5,447 nucleotides of DNA from positions 1-5,447 of the forward strand of contig JAJYGW010000248.1 of the NCBI GenBank assembly GCA_021790615.1, read 5' to 3'. Source of the DNA: Actinomycetes bacterium (GTDB lineage Bacteria; Actinomycetota; Acidimicrobiia; Acidimicrobiales; JAKAOS01). Made by a program: the position numbers and the translations under genes. Positions 1 through 5,447 of this stretch are shown here, piece by piece (within the stretch, counting starts at the first letter, position 1; the number at the start of each line of letters is the position of its first letter). Below the pieces are notes generated by a model. That model was given only the letters and a program-made list of their open reading frames with translations. It ran no database searches and was not told the DNA's origin.

Positions 1-477
1 CGTGCCCACCGAGATCAGCGTGTCCATCGTCGCAGCGAGGTGGCGCGCGTTTGCCACGGCGGCGCGGTGGAATGGCCAGCCGCTGTAGAACACGATGGGC
101 GTGGCGAGAGCAAGAGACATGTACTCCCAGCCCGGAGGGCGTGTCGCGCCGACCCACGCGAACAGCACCAGGGGCACCGTGAGGACGGCGGCCACGCCGA
201 GCCGGCGGCGGTAGGGTCGCGCCGGGTTGCCGTCGGGCACGTCCTCGGGCAGCGCAGCGTGGTAGCCGGCCGCCTCGACGGCGCGAATCAGGTCGTCGAG
301 GCCGACCTGCGTGGGGTCGAACGCAACAGCGGCGTGCTCGCTCGCGTAGCTGACGGAGGCAGCGACGCCGTCCAGTCGGTTCAAGCGCTTCTCGATCCGC
401 GTCGCGCACGAAGCGCAGGTCATCCCCTCGATCGCCAGTTCGACGCGCTCCTCCTGCCCGGCGACGGTTGCCATCAT
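1..477 (-). CDS. copA: Copper-translocating P1B-type ATPase, N-terminal part (partial at left edge)
   Basis: The reading frame is open from the ATG at 477-475 down to base 1 (159 codons, no stop), so the rest of the gene lies left of the window. Residues about 10-73 form a heavy-metal-associated (HMA) domain with the metal-binding motif GMTCASC (Cys21, Cys24). A hydrophobic stretch near residues 95-110 and a second near 119-131 look like the first membrane helices. The fragment ends in ATMDTLISVGT, a segment typical of Cu(I) ATPases just before the next helices. The phosphorylation site (DKTGT) and CPC metal site are expected outside the window. Family knowledge: such pumps sit in the inner membrane and export Cu(I) using ATP. 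The start overlaps the copZ stop as ATGA. A second ATG follows at once (474-472), so the protein starts with one or two Met. The minus strand has GAGG about 8 nt upstream. Function is confident; Cu versus Ag preference is not visible here. Confidence 0.95.
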   Translation of the reverse strand, partial: MMATVAGQEERVELAIEGMTCASCATRIEKRLNRLDGVAASVSYASEHAAVAFDPTQVGLDDLIRAVEAAGYHAALPEDVPDGNPARPYRRRLGVAAVLTVPLVLFAWVGATRPPGWEYMSLALATPIVFYSGWPFHRAAVANARHLAATMDTLISVGT

Positions 478-677
478 GTCGCCTCGTAGCCCGCCTCTTC
501 GATCGCAGCGCGGAGCACTCGGTCGTCGAGGCCCTCGCCGGCGACCGTGACGACCTTCGAGTCGAGGTCGACGTCGACGGCCGTGACGCCGGGGACCGAT
601 CGCAGCTCCCCGCCCACCGCTCTCGTGCAGTGGTCACACGTCATGGCGGGCACTGTGTACGTCAACGTCTGGGTCAT
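474..677 (-). CDS. copZ: CopZ-like copper chaperone (HMA domain protein)
   Basis: This is a complete 67-residue protein, the usual size for free-standing HMA chaperones. It is one ferredoxin-like HMA domain with the motif AMTCDHC near the N-terminus (Cys14, Cys17), which binds Cu(I), and a C-terminal EEAGYEA segment typical of the last strand. There is no signal peptide or membrane segment, so it should act in the cytosol, buffering Cu(I) and passing it to the neighbouring ATPase. The ATG at 677-675 is preceded on the minus strand by AGAGAGG with a 6-nt gap, a good ribosome binding site. The TGA at 476-474 overlaps the copA ATG by 4 nt, which points to one operon with translational coupling. 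A CsoR-type palindrome lies 33-47 bp upstream of the start codon. The symbol rests on domain, size and operon context. Confidence 0.93.
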   Translation of the reverse strand: MTQTLTYTVPAMTCDHCTRAVGGELRSVPGVTAVDVDLDSKVVTVAGEGLDDRVLRAAIEEAGYEAT

Positions 678-683
678 GTTCGA

Positions 684-690
684 CCTCTCT
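684..690 (-). promoter_or_regulatory. Ribosome binding site of copZ
   Basis: The minus strand reads AGAGAGG followed by TCGAAC and the ATG at 677-675. This purine-rich Shine-Dalgarno match at normal spacing supports that ATG as the copZ start. Confidence 0.7.
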
Positions 691-705
691 CGTCCGTGTC
701 GTGCG

Positions 706-711
706 AGTATA
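706..711 (-). promoter_or_regulatory. Predicted -10 hexamer of the copZ-copA promoter
   Basis: The minus strand reads TATACT, five of six matches to the sigma-70-type TATAAT, about 29 bp before the copZ ATG. At a 17-bp spacing the -35 position (729-734) reads CGCCGA, a poor match to TTGACA, so the promoter may be weak or use a different -35 preference. The hexamer shares its first two bases with the end of the palindrome at 710-724, the geometry expected if a repressor there blocks RNA polymerase. Confidence 0.6.
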
Positions 712-724
712 CCCCACTGGGGTA
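710..724. promoter_or_regulatory. CsoR-type copper-responsive operator
   Basis: The sequence TACCCCACTGGGGTA is a perfect palindrome: TACCCC and GGGGTA arms around a 3-bp centre. The next outward pair is mismatched and the one after it matches again (T708 with A726). Facing C4/G4 tracts flanked by TA are the recognised form of operators bound by the Cu(I)-sensing repressor CsoR upstream of copZA operons. It directly abuts the -10 hexamer of the copZ promoter. Inference: apo-repressor occludes the promoter and Cu(I) binding releases it. No csoR gene is in the window, so the regulator would be encoded elsewhere. A CopY-type box (TACAnnTGTA) is not present, and the arms do not resemble a CueR site. 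Confidence 0.75.
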
Positions 725-783
725 AATCTCGGCGAGAGCCCCGGGACGTCAGTCGCAGTCATCAGCCTGGACATGTGCCTCTT

Positions 784-815
784 CGTGTCCTCGTGCGTCC
801 GTGTCCTCGTGCGTC
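784..815. repeat. Perfect tandem duplication of a 16-bp unit
   Basis: The unit cgtgtcctcgtgcgtc occurs at 784-799 and again immediately at 800-815 without mismatch. It lies in non-coding DNA about 60-90 bp upstream of the copper operator (relative to copZ). It most simply reflects replication slippage; a paired protein-binding site is possible but has no direct support. Confidence 0.85.
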
Positions 816-869
816 CACGGGACGGAGCGTCGCGAGAGGAGGGCGGCAGGGAGAGCACTGCTCGAACTG

Positions 870-901
870 CGGTAGATTCCCGCGTCGGTAGATTCCCGCG
901 T
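870..901. repeat. Second perfect 16-bp tandem duplication
   Basis: The unit cggtagattcccgcgt occurs at 870-885 and 886-901 without mismatch. It is unrelated in sequence to the duplication at 784-815 but has the same unit length. Each unit can fold a small CGG/CCG-type stem around TAGATT. No gene covers it. Confidence 0.85.
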
Positions 902-973
902 CCGTCGTGCCGCTCGACGCGTGTCGCGCCCGGTGGGAGACGCCGTCCGTCCCTTCGGCGGACCGCTGGACGC

Positions 974-994
974 GCAGCTGGCAGCTGGCAGCTG
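974..994. repeat. Three tandem copies of the heptamer GCAGCTG
   Basis: The heptamer GCAGCTG is repeated three times without mismatch (974-980, 981-987, 988-994). Each copy contains the palindrome CAGCTG. It is likely a slippage product in non-coding DNA. Confidence 0.8.
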
Positions 995-1189
995 CGTGCC
1001 GGGCTGCCGGGCATCGCCCCAGGAACGGTCGGGGCCAAGCAGGATCGGAGCCTTCCAGGACATCCCGTGGCGAAGCCACATGTGCGCAGGGAGGTGAACG
1101 GTTGTTCTCGGGGCATCGCTTTGTGGTAGCTGACTCCCCGCCCGCTTCAGCGCCCGGGGGCGTACGTGTCGGCGCGTCGCGCGTCACGC

Positions 1190-1213
1190 GGCCCCGGGGG
1201 ACATCCCGGGGTG
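1190..1213 (+). repeat. GC-rich inverted repeat upstream of the peptidase
   Basis: Arms CCCCGGG (1192-1198) and CCCGGGG (1205-1211) are perfectly complementary around a 6-nt loop. A G-U and a C-G pair could extend the stem to 9 bp. No T-run follows on either strand, so it does not look like an intrinsic terminator. It could be a leader hairpin or a chance structure of GC-rich DNA. Confidence 0.4.
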
Positions 1214-1226
1214 GTCACGAGAGCGA

Positions 1227-1259
1227 GCTCGGCGCTAGAACGTGGGTCGCTCGCCGAGC
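1227..1259 (+). repeat. 8-bp inverted repeat with 17-bp spacer
   Basis: GCTCGGCG at 1227-1234 is the exact reverse complement of CGCCGAGC at 1252-1259. It lies 80-110 bp upstream of the leader ORF and could be a regulator site or a leader stem. It could equally be a chance event in DNA of this composition. Confidence 0.35.
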
Positions 1260-1328
1260 GCACGGAGGTGCGTATCCTTTCTGGCCGCCGGCGGGCAGGC
1301 CCCGCGGAGGACCGCCCGCGGCGAGCCG

Positions 1329-1334
1329 AGGAGG
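1329..1334 (+). promoter_or_regulatory. Strong Shine-Dalgarno sequence of the leader ORF
   Basis: AGGAGG lies 4 nt before the ATG at 1339-1341. It is the best ribosome binding site in the upstream region, but it serves an ATG that is out of frame with the peptidase. It sits 24 nt from the peptidase TTG at 1359, too far for direct use. Confidence 0.65.
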
Positions 1335-1338
1335 AGCG

Positions 1339-1362
1339 ATGGGCGAGAGCGGGAGAGCTTGA
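1339..1362 (+). CDS. Possible 7-codon leader peptide overlapping the peptidase start
   Basis: The ATG at 1339 opens a tiny frame encoding MGESGRA and ending at TGA 1360-1362. It has the strong AGGAGG ribosome binding site that the peptidase itself lacks. Its stop overlaps a TTG (1359-1361) in the peptidase frame as TTGA, the arrangement seen in termination-reinitiation coupling. The peptide has no attenuator-like run of one amino acid. Alternatives: this ATG is the true peptidase start and joins the main frame by a -1 shift or a one-base sequence error, or the mini-ORF is incidental and another peptidase start is used. Confidence 0.4.
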   Translation: MGESGRA

Positions 1363-3575
1363 CGAGCGGTGGCCCGGCGACGACGAGCCGCCGGCCGATC
1401 GCACCCGAGGACGTCGCGCGGCTGCCCGCGCCGGGGATGGCCGTGCCTTCGCAGGTCGCCTTCTCTCCCGGCGGCCATGTCCTCACCTACCTCTACAGCG
1501 TGGACGGCTCCCTCGAGCAGCGTCTCTTCGCGCTCGACCTCGGCGGTTCGCACTCGCCCGGCGCCGTGGCGGTCGAGGTGGCCGTCGGCGGCCCGTCCGT
1601 CGCCGAGACCGAGCTCCCGCTCGGCGAGCGGCTCCGCCGGGAGCGTGCACGCGAGGTGGCGCTCGGGATCACGACAGCGTCGTGGGCGACGGACGGCGAC
1701 GCGCTGCTCGTCCCGCTCCCGGACGGCGTCCACGTGCTGCTCGGCCTCGACGGCGATCACGGCACGGCGGTCTCGCGTCTCGTCGTCGGATCTGGTGACG
1801 GCGCGCTCGCCGGCGCTCGTCTCTCCCCCGACGGCGCCCGGCTGGCATTCGTGCGCGACGGCGAGATCTTCGTGGTGGCGACCGGGGCCGGAGCCGATCC
1901 CGCACTGCAGATCACATCTTCTGCCGGGGACGGGGTGACGAACGGCCTTGCCGAGTTCGTCGCGCAAGAGGAGATGGGTCGTAGCGACGGGCTCTGGTGG
2001 GCCCCAGACGGCGCGCACCTGGCCTACGCACAGGTCGACGAACGCAGTGTCCCGGTCCTCCGGATCGTCCACCAGGGGAGCGACGAGGTGGGTCCGGACG
2101 CGGAGGAGGTCCACCGCTACCCCTATGCGGGTGGCGAGAACGCGCGTGTTCGCCTCGGTGTGGTGCCTGTGACCGGAGGCCCGACGGTCTGGATGGACAC
2201 CGGAGACCCGGGTGACTACCTCGCGCGTGTCCACTGGACCCCCGCGGGCTCGCTCGTCGCCGAGATGGAGTCCCGGGACCAGAGGCAGGTCCGCGTGGTC
2301 GCCCTCGACCCTGCAAGTGGATCCGCTACGACGCTTCTCACCGAGACGTCGGCGACCTACGTCAATCTCCACGACGATCTTCGTCTTCTGAAGGACGGCA
2401 CGTGGACGTGGAGCTCCGAGAGGTCCGGCTTTCGCCACCTCGAGCTGCGCTCGGCGTCGGGCGAGCTCGTGCGGGTGCTCACGAGCGGGCAGTGGCAGGT
2501 CGACGGCGTGGAGGAGGTCGACGAAGACAAGGGCGTCGTCTACTTCGCCGCCACGAAGGACGGTCCGACCGAGCGCCATCTGTACGCGGTCGGCCTCGAG
2601 GGTGGGCCGGTCCGCCGGCTCACTCCGGAGACCGGCACCCACGTCGTCGTCGTCTGTGCTCGTGCCGGTTGCTTCGTCGACCGGTACGCCTCGCTCGGCT
2701 CCCCGCCGGTCGTGCACGTGCGCTCGCTCCACGACGGCTCCCGCATGACGACGCTCCACGACCGACGCGACCCGCGGATCGACGAGCTCGGTCTGGAGCC
2801 CCCGGATCTCGTCGAGATCCCCGCCGACGACGGGACTGCTCTCCACGGCCTCTACTACGCACCGGACCCACCTCCCGCGGGTTTGCCACCACTTGCTGTG
2901 GCCGTCTATGGCGGGCCGCACGTCCAGCTGGCGAGAAACGACTGGGCTCCGACGGTCGCGCTTCGCGCACAGGCGCTCCGCCGCCGCGGCGTCGCCGTCC
3001 TCGTCGTCGACAATCGTGGCAGCGCCCGGCGCGGCGTGGCGTTCGAGCAGGCGGTGTGGCGCAATCTCGGCGATCTCGAGGTCGCGGACCAGGTCGCCGG
3101 CGTGCGGTGGGCCGCCGACGGAGGGATGTGCGACCCCGACCGCGTCGCCGTCTACGGCTGGAGCTACGGGGGCTACATGGTGCTCAGATGCCTCGAGAAG
3201 GCGCCGGGAACCTTCGTCGCCGGGGTCGCCGGAGCGCCGGTGACGGACTGGGACGGCTACGACACCCATTACACCGAGCGCTACATGGGCACGCCCGCCG
3301 ACAACGCAACTGGCTACGCCGCAGCGAGCGTCCTGGGCCACGTCGGATCGATCGTCGGTGAGCTGCTCCTCGTGCACGGGCTCGTCGACGAGAACGTACA
3401 TTTCCGCCACACCGCCCGGCTCGTCCAGCGGCTCGTCGCCGCCGGCAAGGACCACCGGCTGCTCTTCTTCCCCGAAGAGCGCCACCTTCCGCGCCGGCTG
3501 GAGGACAGGGCGTTCATGGAAGAGCGGATCCTCGACTGGCTCGTCACCAGGCTCGGGGTCGCGAGCGAGCCGTAG
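1359..3575 (+). CDS. Dipeptidyl-peptidase IV-type serine peptidase (family S9B)
   Basis: From the TTG at 1359 the protein has 738 residues, normal for DPP IV-like enzymes. A beta-propeller (DPPIV_N type) covers roughly residues 25-480 and an alpha/beta-hydrolase domain roughly 510-735. Visible active-site parts: the Glu204-Glu205 pair in QEEMGRSDG, which in this family binds the substrate's free N-terminus; the oxyanion Tyr517 in VYGGP; the nucleophile Ser602 in GWSYGGYM; Tyr634/Tyr638 in the YDTHYTERYMG stretch; Asp677 and Asn679 in VDENVHF; and His709 in PEERH. The serine-to-tyrosine and aspartate-to-histidine spacings equal those of human DPP IV. Such enzymes release N-terminal X-Pro or X-Ala dipeptides. 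No signal peptide or membrane anchor is seen, so a cytosolic enzyme is inferred. The start is uncertain: GTG 1242 adds an Arg-rich, non-family-like tail, while ATG 1437 would cut into the conserved first propeller strand. The gene converges on the helicase with 6 bp between stops. Confidence 0.92.
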   Translation: MTSGGPATTSRRPIAPEDVARLPAPGMAVPSQVAFSPGGHVLTYLYSVDGSLEQRLFALDLGGSHSPGAVAVEVAVGGPSVAETELPLGERLRRERAREVALGITTASWATDGDALLVPLPDGVHVLLGLDGDHGTAVSRLVVGSGDGALAGARLSPDGARLAFVRDGEIFVVATGAGADPALQITSSAGDGVTNGLAEFVAQEEMGRSDGLWWAPDGAHLAYAQVDERSVPVLRIVHQGSDEVGPDAEEVHRYPYAGGENARVRLGVVPVTGGPTVWMDTGDPGDYLARVHWTPAGSLVAEMESRDQRQVRVVALDPASGSATTLLTETSATYVNLHDDLRLLKDGTWTWSSERSGFRHLELRSASGELVRVLTSGQWQVDGVEEVDEDKGVVYFAATKDGPTERHLYAVGLEGGPVRRLTPETGTHVVVVCARAGCFVDRYASLGSPPVVHVRSLHDGSRMTTLHDRRDPRIDELGLEPPDLVEIPADDGTALHGLYYAPDPPPAGLPPLAVAVYGGPHVQLARNDWAPTVALRAQALRRRGVAVLVVDNRGSARRGVAFEQAVWRNLGDLEVADQVAGVRWAADGGMCDPDRVAVYGWSYGGYMVLRCLEKAPGTFVAGVAGAPVTDWDGYDTHYTERYMGTPADNATGYAAASVLGHVGSIVGELLLVHGLVDENVHFRHTARLVQRLVAAGKDHRLLFFPEERHLPRRLEDRAFMEERILDWLVTRLGVASEP

Positions 3576-3583
3576 CGCGGCTC
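3567..3583. terminator. Weak hairpin spanning the two convergent stop codons
   Basis: GAGCCG (3567-3572) and CGGCTC (3578-3583) form a perfect 6-bp stem with loop TAGCG. The loop holds the peptidase TAG, and the right arm plus the next base hold the helicase TGA. On the plus strand only TTT follows (3587-3589), and no T-run follows on the minus strand, so it is at best a weak terminator shared by the convergent genes. Confidence 0.25.
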
Positions 3584-5447
3584 AGCTTTGCTCGAGGCGG
3601 AGGGTCCTCCACGCCGGCGCGCCCTCCTCGTCGGACTCGGCCAGGTCCACCTCGGCGACGATGGCGGCGTCGTGCCAGCCGTCCGGGTCGTCGAGGACCT
3701 GGCGGACGTGCCATCGGCCGGGGGCCTCTGTGACGGCGAACCACGCCGCGGAGCGGGCGTCGGGACCCGTGCCGATGCCCGCGCGGTGCGCGTAGTAGCT
3801 CTCGAGCACCTCGGCCCAGCCGGAGGCGTCGAGCCCACCTGGAGCCTCTGCTCCGGCGAGGCCCGCGACGTCTTGCCTTGCCGCGAGCTCGACGCGGCGG
3901 AAGGATGCGTTGCGCACCATCACCTTGAACGCCCGGGCGTTCGCGGTCACGGGGGGAGGGCTGGCGTCGCCGCCTCCGGGGTCGACGCCGAGGTCGTCCC
4001 CTGCATCGGCGGGAGCGCCGCCGATCGGTCTGCCGGCTCCCGCGTCGGCGAGTCGTTGCCACTCGTCGATGAGGCTGGAGTCCACCTGGCGGACGAGCTC
4101 GCCGAGCCACTCCGTGACGTCGAGCAGCTCCTCGGACTTCACCTCCTCGGGCACGTTGCGGACCAGGCCCTTGTAGGCGTCGGAGAGGTAGCGGAGCAGC
4201 AGCCCCTCGGAGCGTGTCAGGCCGTAGTGGGCGACGTACTCGGAGAACGTCATGGCACGCTCGTAGAGGTCTCGAGCGACGGACTTCGGCCGGATGTTGT
4301 GGTCCTGTGCCCATGGGTGGACGAGCCGGTAGGCGTCGAACAGCTCGTAGGTCCAGTCACGGAGCGGCTTCGGGTACTCGAGCTTGTCGAGCGCCTCGAT
4401 CCGCTGCTCGTACTCGACACCAGCGGCCTTCAGCTCGGCGAGCGCCTCTGTCTTCACGCGGTCGAGCTGCGCGTTGAGCACGGGAACGGGGTTTGCGAGC
4501 GTCGCTTCGACGACACTGAGGACGTCGAGGGCCCACGTCGGAGAGGTCGCGTCGAGCCGGGGAACCGCTTCGAGGACGAAAGGGCTCAGAGGGCTTTCGA
4601 GGGCGAAGTCCGCCTGGAGGTCGCGCGTGACTCGGATCCGGCGACCCTTCTCGTCGGGAGCGTCGAGGCGCTCGAGTGCTCCGACGGCGACGAGCGAACG
4701 ATAGATCGCGACGCTCTGGTGCACCAGCCGTCGTCGCAGAGCGAGCGGCTCGTCGTTGTGCTTGACGAGCGCAGCGAGCGCGGCACAGCCGTCGCCCGGC
4801 CGATCTAGCACGTTGAGCAACGTCGAGTGGCTCACGCGCAGCTGGGACGTGAGGGGTTCGGGAGGGGAGGCGACGAGCCGGTCGAATACGGCTTCGTCCC
4901 AAGCGACGAACCCCTTCGGTGGCTTCGACCTGACGAGCTTGCGCGCCTTGCGCGCGTCGCCCGCCACCTTCTTTGCTGCCTGCTCGTTCTCGACGACGTG
5001 CTCGGGTGCCTGGACGACGACGAGGCCGGAGGTGTCGTAGCCAGCTCGGCCCGCACGGCCTGCAATCTGGTGCAGCTCCCGGGCGCTAAGCAGGCGTGAG
5101 GTCGCTCCGTCGTACTTCGCGAGACCCGAGAGCACCACGGTGCGCAGGGGAAGGTTGACCCCGACGCCGAGGGTGTCCGTCCCTACGACCACCCGGAGCA
5201 TGCCCGCCGTCGTCAGTCGCTCGACGAGCCGGCGGTACTTCGGCAGCATTCCCCCGTGGTGGACGCCGATGCCGTGGTGGAGCAGGCGGGAGAGGGTGCG
5301 GCCGAAGCCCGGTGCGAAGCGGAAGCCGACGAGGGCCGATGCGATCGCGTCTCGCTCGGTGCGCGTCGTGACTTGCGCGGAGGTGAGCGCCTGCGCCTGG
5401 GTGAGGACCTGCGCCTGGGTGAAATGGACGACGTAAACGGGGGCCAG
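3582..5447 (-). CDS. Ski2-like SF2 helicase with DUF3516 C-terminus (partial, N-terminus beyond right edge)
   Basis: The frame is open from base 5447 to the TGA at 3584-3582: 621 residues of the C-terminal part. The upstream RecA-like domain with Walker A and the DEAD/DEAH box must lie to the right of the window. Counting from the edge, residues 58-78 carry the HHGIGVHHGGMLP motif region. Residues 86-114 carry motif V (VVVGTDTLGVGVNLPLR, then GLAKYDG), and residues 127-136 carry motif VI (QIAGRAGRAG) with its arginine fingers. These are hallmarks of the Ski2/Mtr4/Hel308 branch of ATP-dependent helicases. The remainder, including the EYVAHYGLTRSEG and LGELVRQVDSSLIDEW segments and a final stretch with GIGTGPDAR and RQVLDDPDGWHDA, matches my memory of the DUF3516 region of actinobacterial helicases. 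A Gly/Ala/Pro/Asp-rich linker (about residues 460-500) separates the helical part from that final domain. ATG 5249 is internal (residue 67), not the start. The substrate, RNA or DNA, is not shown by the sequence. Confidence 0.92.
   Translation of the reverse strand: MAPVYVVHFTQAQVLTQAQALTSAQVTTRTERDAIASALVGFRFAPGFGRTLSRLLHHGIGVHHGGMLPKYRRLVERLTTAGMLRVVVGTDTLGVGVNLPLRTVVLSGLAKYDGATSRLLSARELHQIAGRAGRAGYDTSGLVVVQAPEHVVENEQAAKKVAGDARKARKLVRSKPPKGFVAWDEAVFDRLVASPPEPLTSQLRVSHSTLLNVLDRPGDGCAALAALVKHNDEPLALRRRLVHQSVAIYRSLVAVGALERLDAPDEKGRRIRVTRDLQADFALESPLSPFVLEAVPRLDATSPTWALDVLSVVEATLANPVPVLNAQLDRVKTEALAELKAAGVEYEQRIEALDKLEYPKPLRDWTYELFDAYRLVHPWAQDHNIRPKSVARDLYERAMTFSEYVAHYGLTRSEGLLLRYLSDAYKGLVRNVPEEVKSEELLDVTEWLGELVRQVDSSLIDEWQRLADAGAGRPIGGAPADAGDDLGVDPGGGDASPPPVTANARAFKVMVRNASFRRVELAARQDVAGLAGAEAPGGLDASGWAEVLESYYAHRAGIGTGPDARSAAWFAVTEAPGRWHVRQVLDDPDGWHDAAIVAEVDLAESDEEGAPAWRTLRLEQS

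Larger units (their letters stand above)
726..1338. other. Intergenic region with short repeats, no supported gene
   Basis: About 610 bp separate the divergent copZ promoter from the peptidase leader. Several overlapping ORFs exist on both strands, but their translations are Arg/Ser/Pro-rich, match no family I know and lack convincing ribosome binding sites, so I call none. I looked for tRNA, tmRNA, SRP RNA and RNase P signatures and found none. The region holds two perfect 16-bp tandem duplications, a heptamer repeated three times and several GC-rich inverted repeats, listed separately. It should also contain the promoter for the plus-strand peptidase. TATCCT at 1273-1278 is a possible -10, but no matching -35 is visible, so I do not place the promoter. 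Confidence 0.6.

Noticed and set aside
869..883. GCGG-TAGATTC-CCGC resembling a tRNA T-arm
   Set aside because: The loop lacks the TTC-R-A order of a real T-loop, no acceptor, D or anticodon arms are found around it, and the element is simply part of the 16-bp duplication.
1067..1079. Small hairpin GTGGC-GAA-GCCAC
   Set aside because: A 5-bp stem with a triloop and no T-run is expected by chance in DNA this GC-rich; no conserved RNA context is seen.
634..1187. Overlapping ORFs of 110-160 codons on both strands in the intergenic region
   Set aside because: The translations are Arg/Ser/Pro-rich with no known domain, they run through tandem repeats, one overlaps the copZ start region, and none has a convincing ribosome binding site.
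1242..1358. Extension of the peptidase to the GTG at 1242
   Set aside because: The extra 39 residues are Arg-rich and unlike the family N-terminus, and no good ribosome binding site precedes the GTG.
1215..3485. A 756-codon minus-strand ORF antisense to nearly the whole peptidase gene
   Set aside because: It lies opposite a gene with clear family motifs. Its translation is rich in Arg, Val, Asp and His, as expected from reading GC-biased codons backwards, and shows no domain.
3588..4808. A 406-codon plus-strand ORF antisense to the helicase
   Set aside because: The minus strand encodes clear helicase and DUF3516 segments here. The plus-strand translation has no recognisable motif and is a codon-bias shadow.
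5372..5422. Three imperfect 18-bp repeats in the helicase giving TQAQVL/TQAQAL/TSAQVT
   Set aside because: The copies at 5390-5404 and 5408-5422 match exactly over 15 bp, but the segment seems to have the usual family length. It is more likely convergent codon use in a repetitive helix than an inserted repeat.

Overview
The window is GC-rich bacterial DNA, probably from an actinobacterium or a close relative. Coding regions are dense, third codon positions are mostly G or C, and spurious antisense ORFs run for hundreds of codons. The lineage call rests mainly on a DUF3516-type Ski2-like helicase, a family I know chiefly from Actinomycetota, next to a DPP IV-type S9 peptidase and a copZ-copA copper pair. 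It is an inference, not a measurement.

Layout: (1) Positions 1-677, minus strand, hold a copper-efflux operon. A 67-residue copper chaperone (copZ) overlaps by 4 nt the start of a copper-transporting P1B-type ATPase (copA), which runs off the left edge after 159 codons. (2) Positions 678-725 hold the operon's control region: a perfect 15-bp palindrome of CsoR-operator type abutting a good -10 hexamer. (3) Positions 726-1338 hold no gene I can support. They contain two separate perfect 16-bp tandem duplications, a heptamer triplicate and several short inverted repeats. (4) Positions 1339-3575, plus strand, hold a 7-codon leader ORF with a strong Shine-Dalgarno sequence. Its TGA overlaps a TTG from which a 738-residue dipeptidyl-peptidase IV-type serine peptidase can be read, with the full catalytic triad and the Glu-Glu motif. 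(5) Positions 3582-5447, minus strand, hold the C-terminal 621 residues of an SF2 Ski2-like helicase with a DUF3516 C-terminus. Its 5' part lies beyond the right edge. The peptidase and helicase genes converge with 6 bp between stop codons.

How the genes relate: copZ and copA work together. CopZ carries Cu(I) in the cytosol and can deliver it to CopA for export, and the palindrome suggests copper-responsive derepression. The peptidase (peptide turnover) and the helicase (RNA or DNA unwinding) have no visible functional link to copper handling or to each other. I see no phage, transposon, CRISPR, tRNA or rRNA signal. I do not see a clearly new system; the most unusual points are the leader ORF overlapping a TTG start and the repeat-bearing intergenic region.
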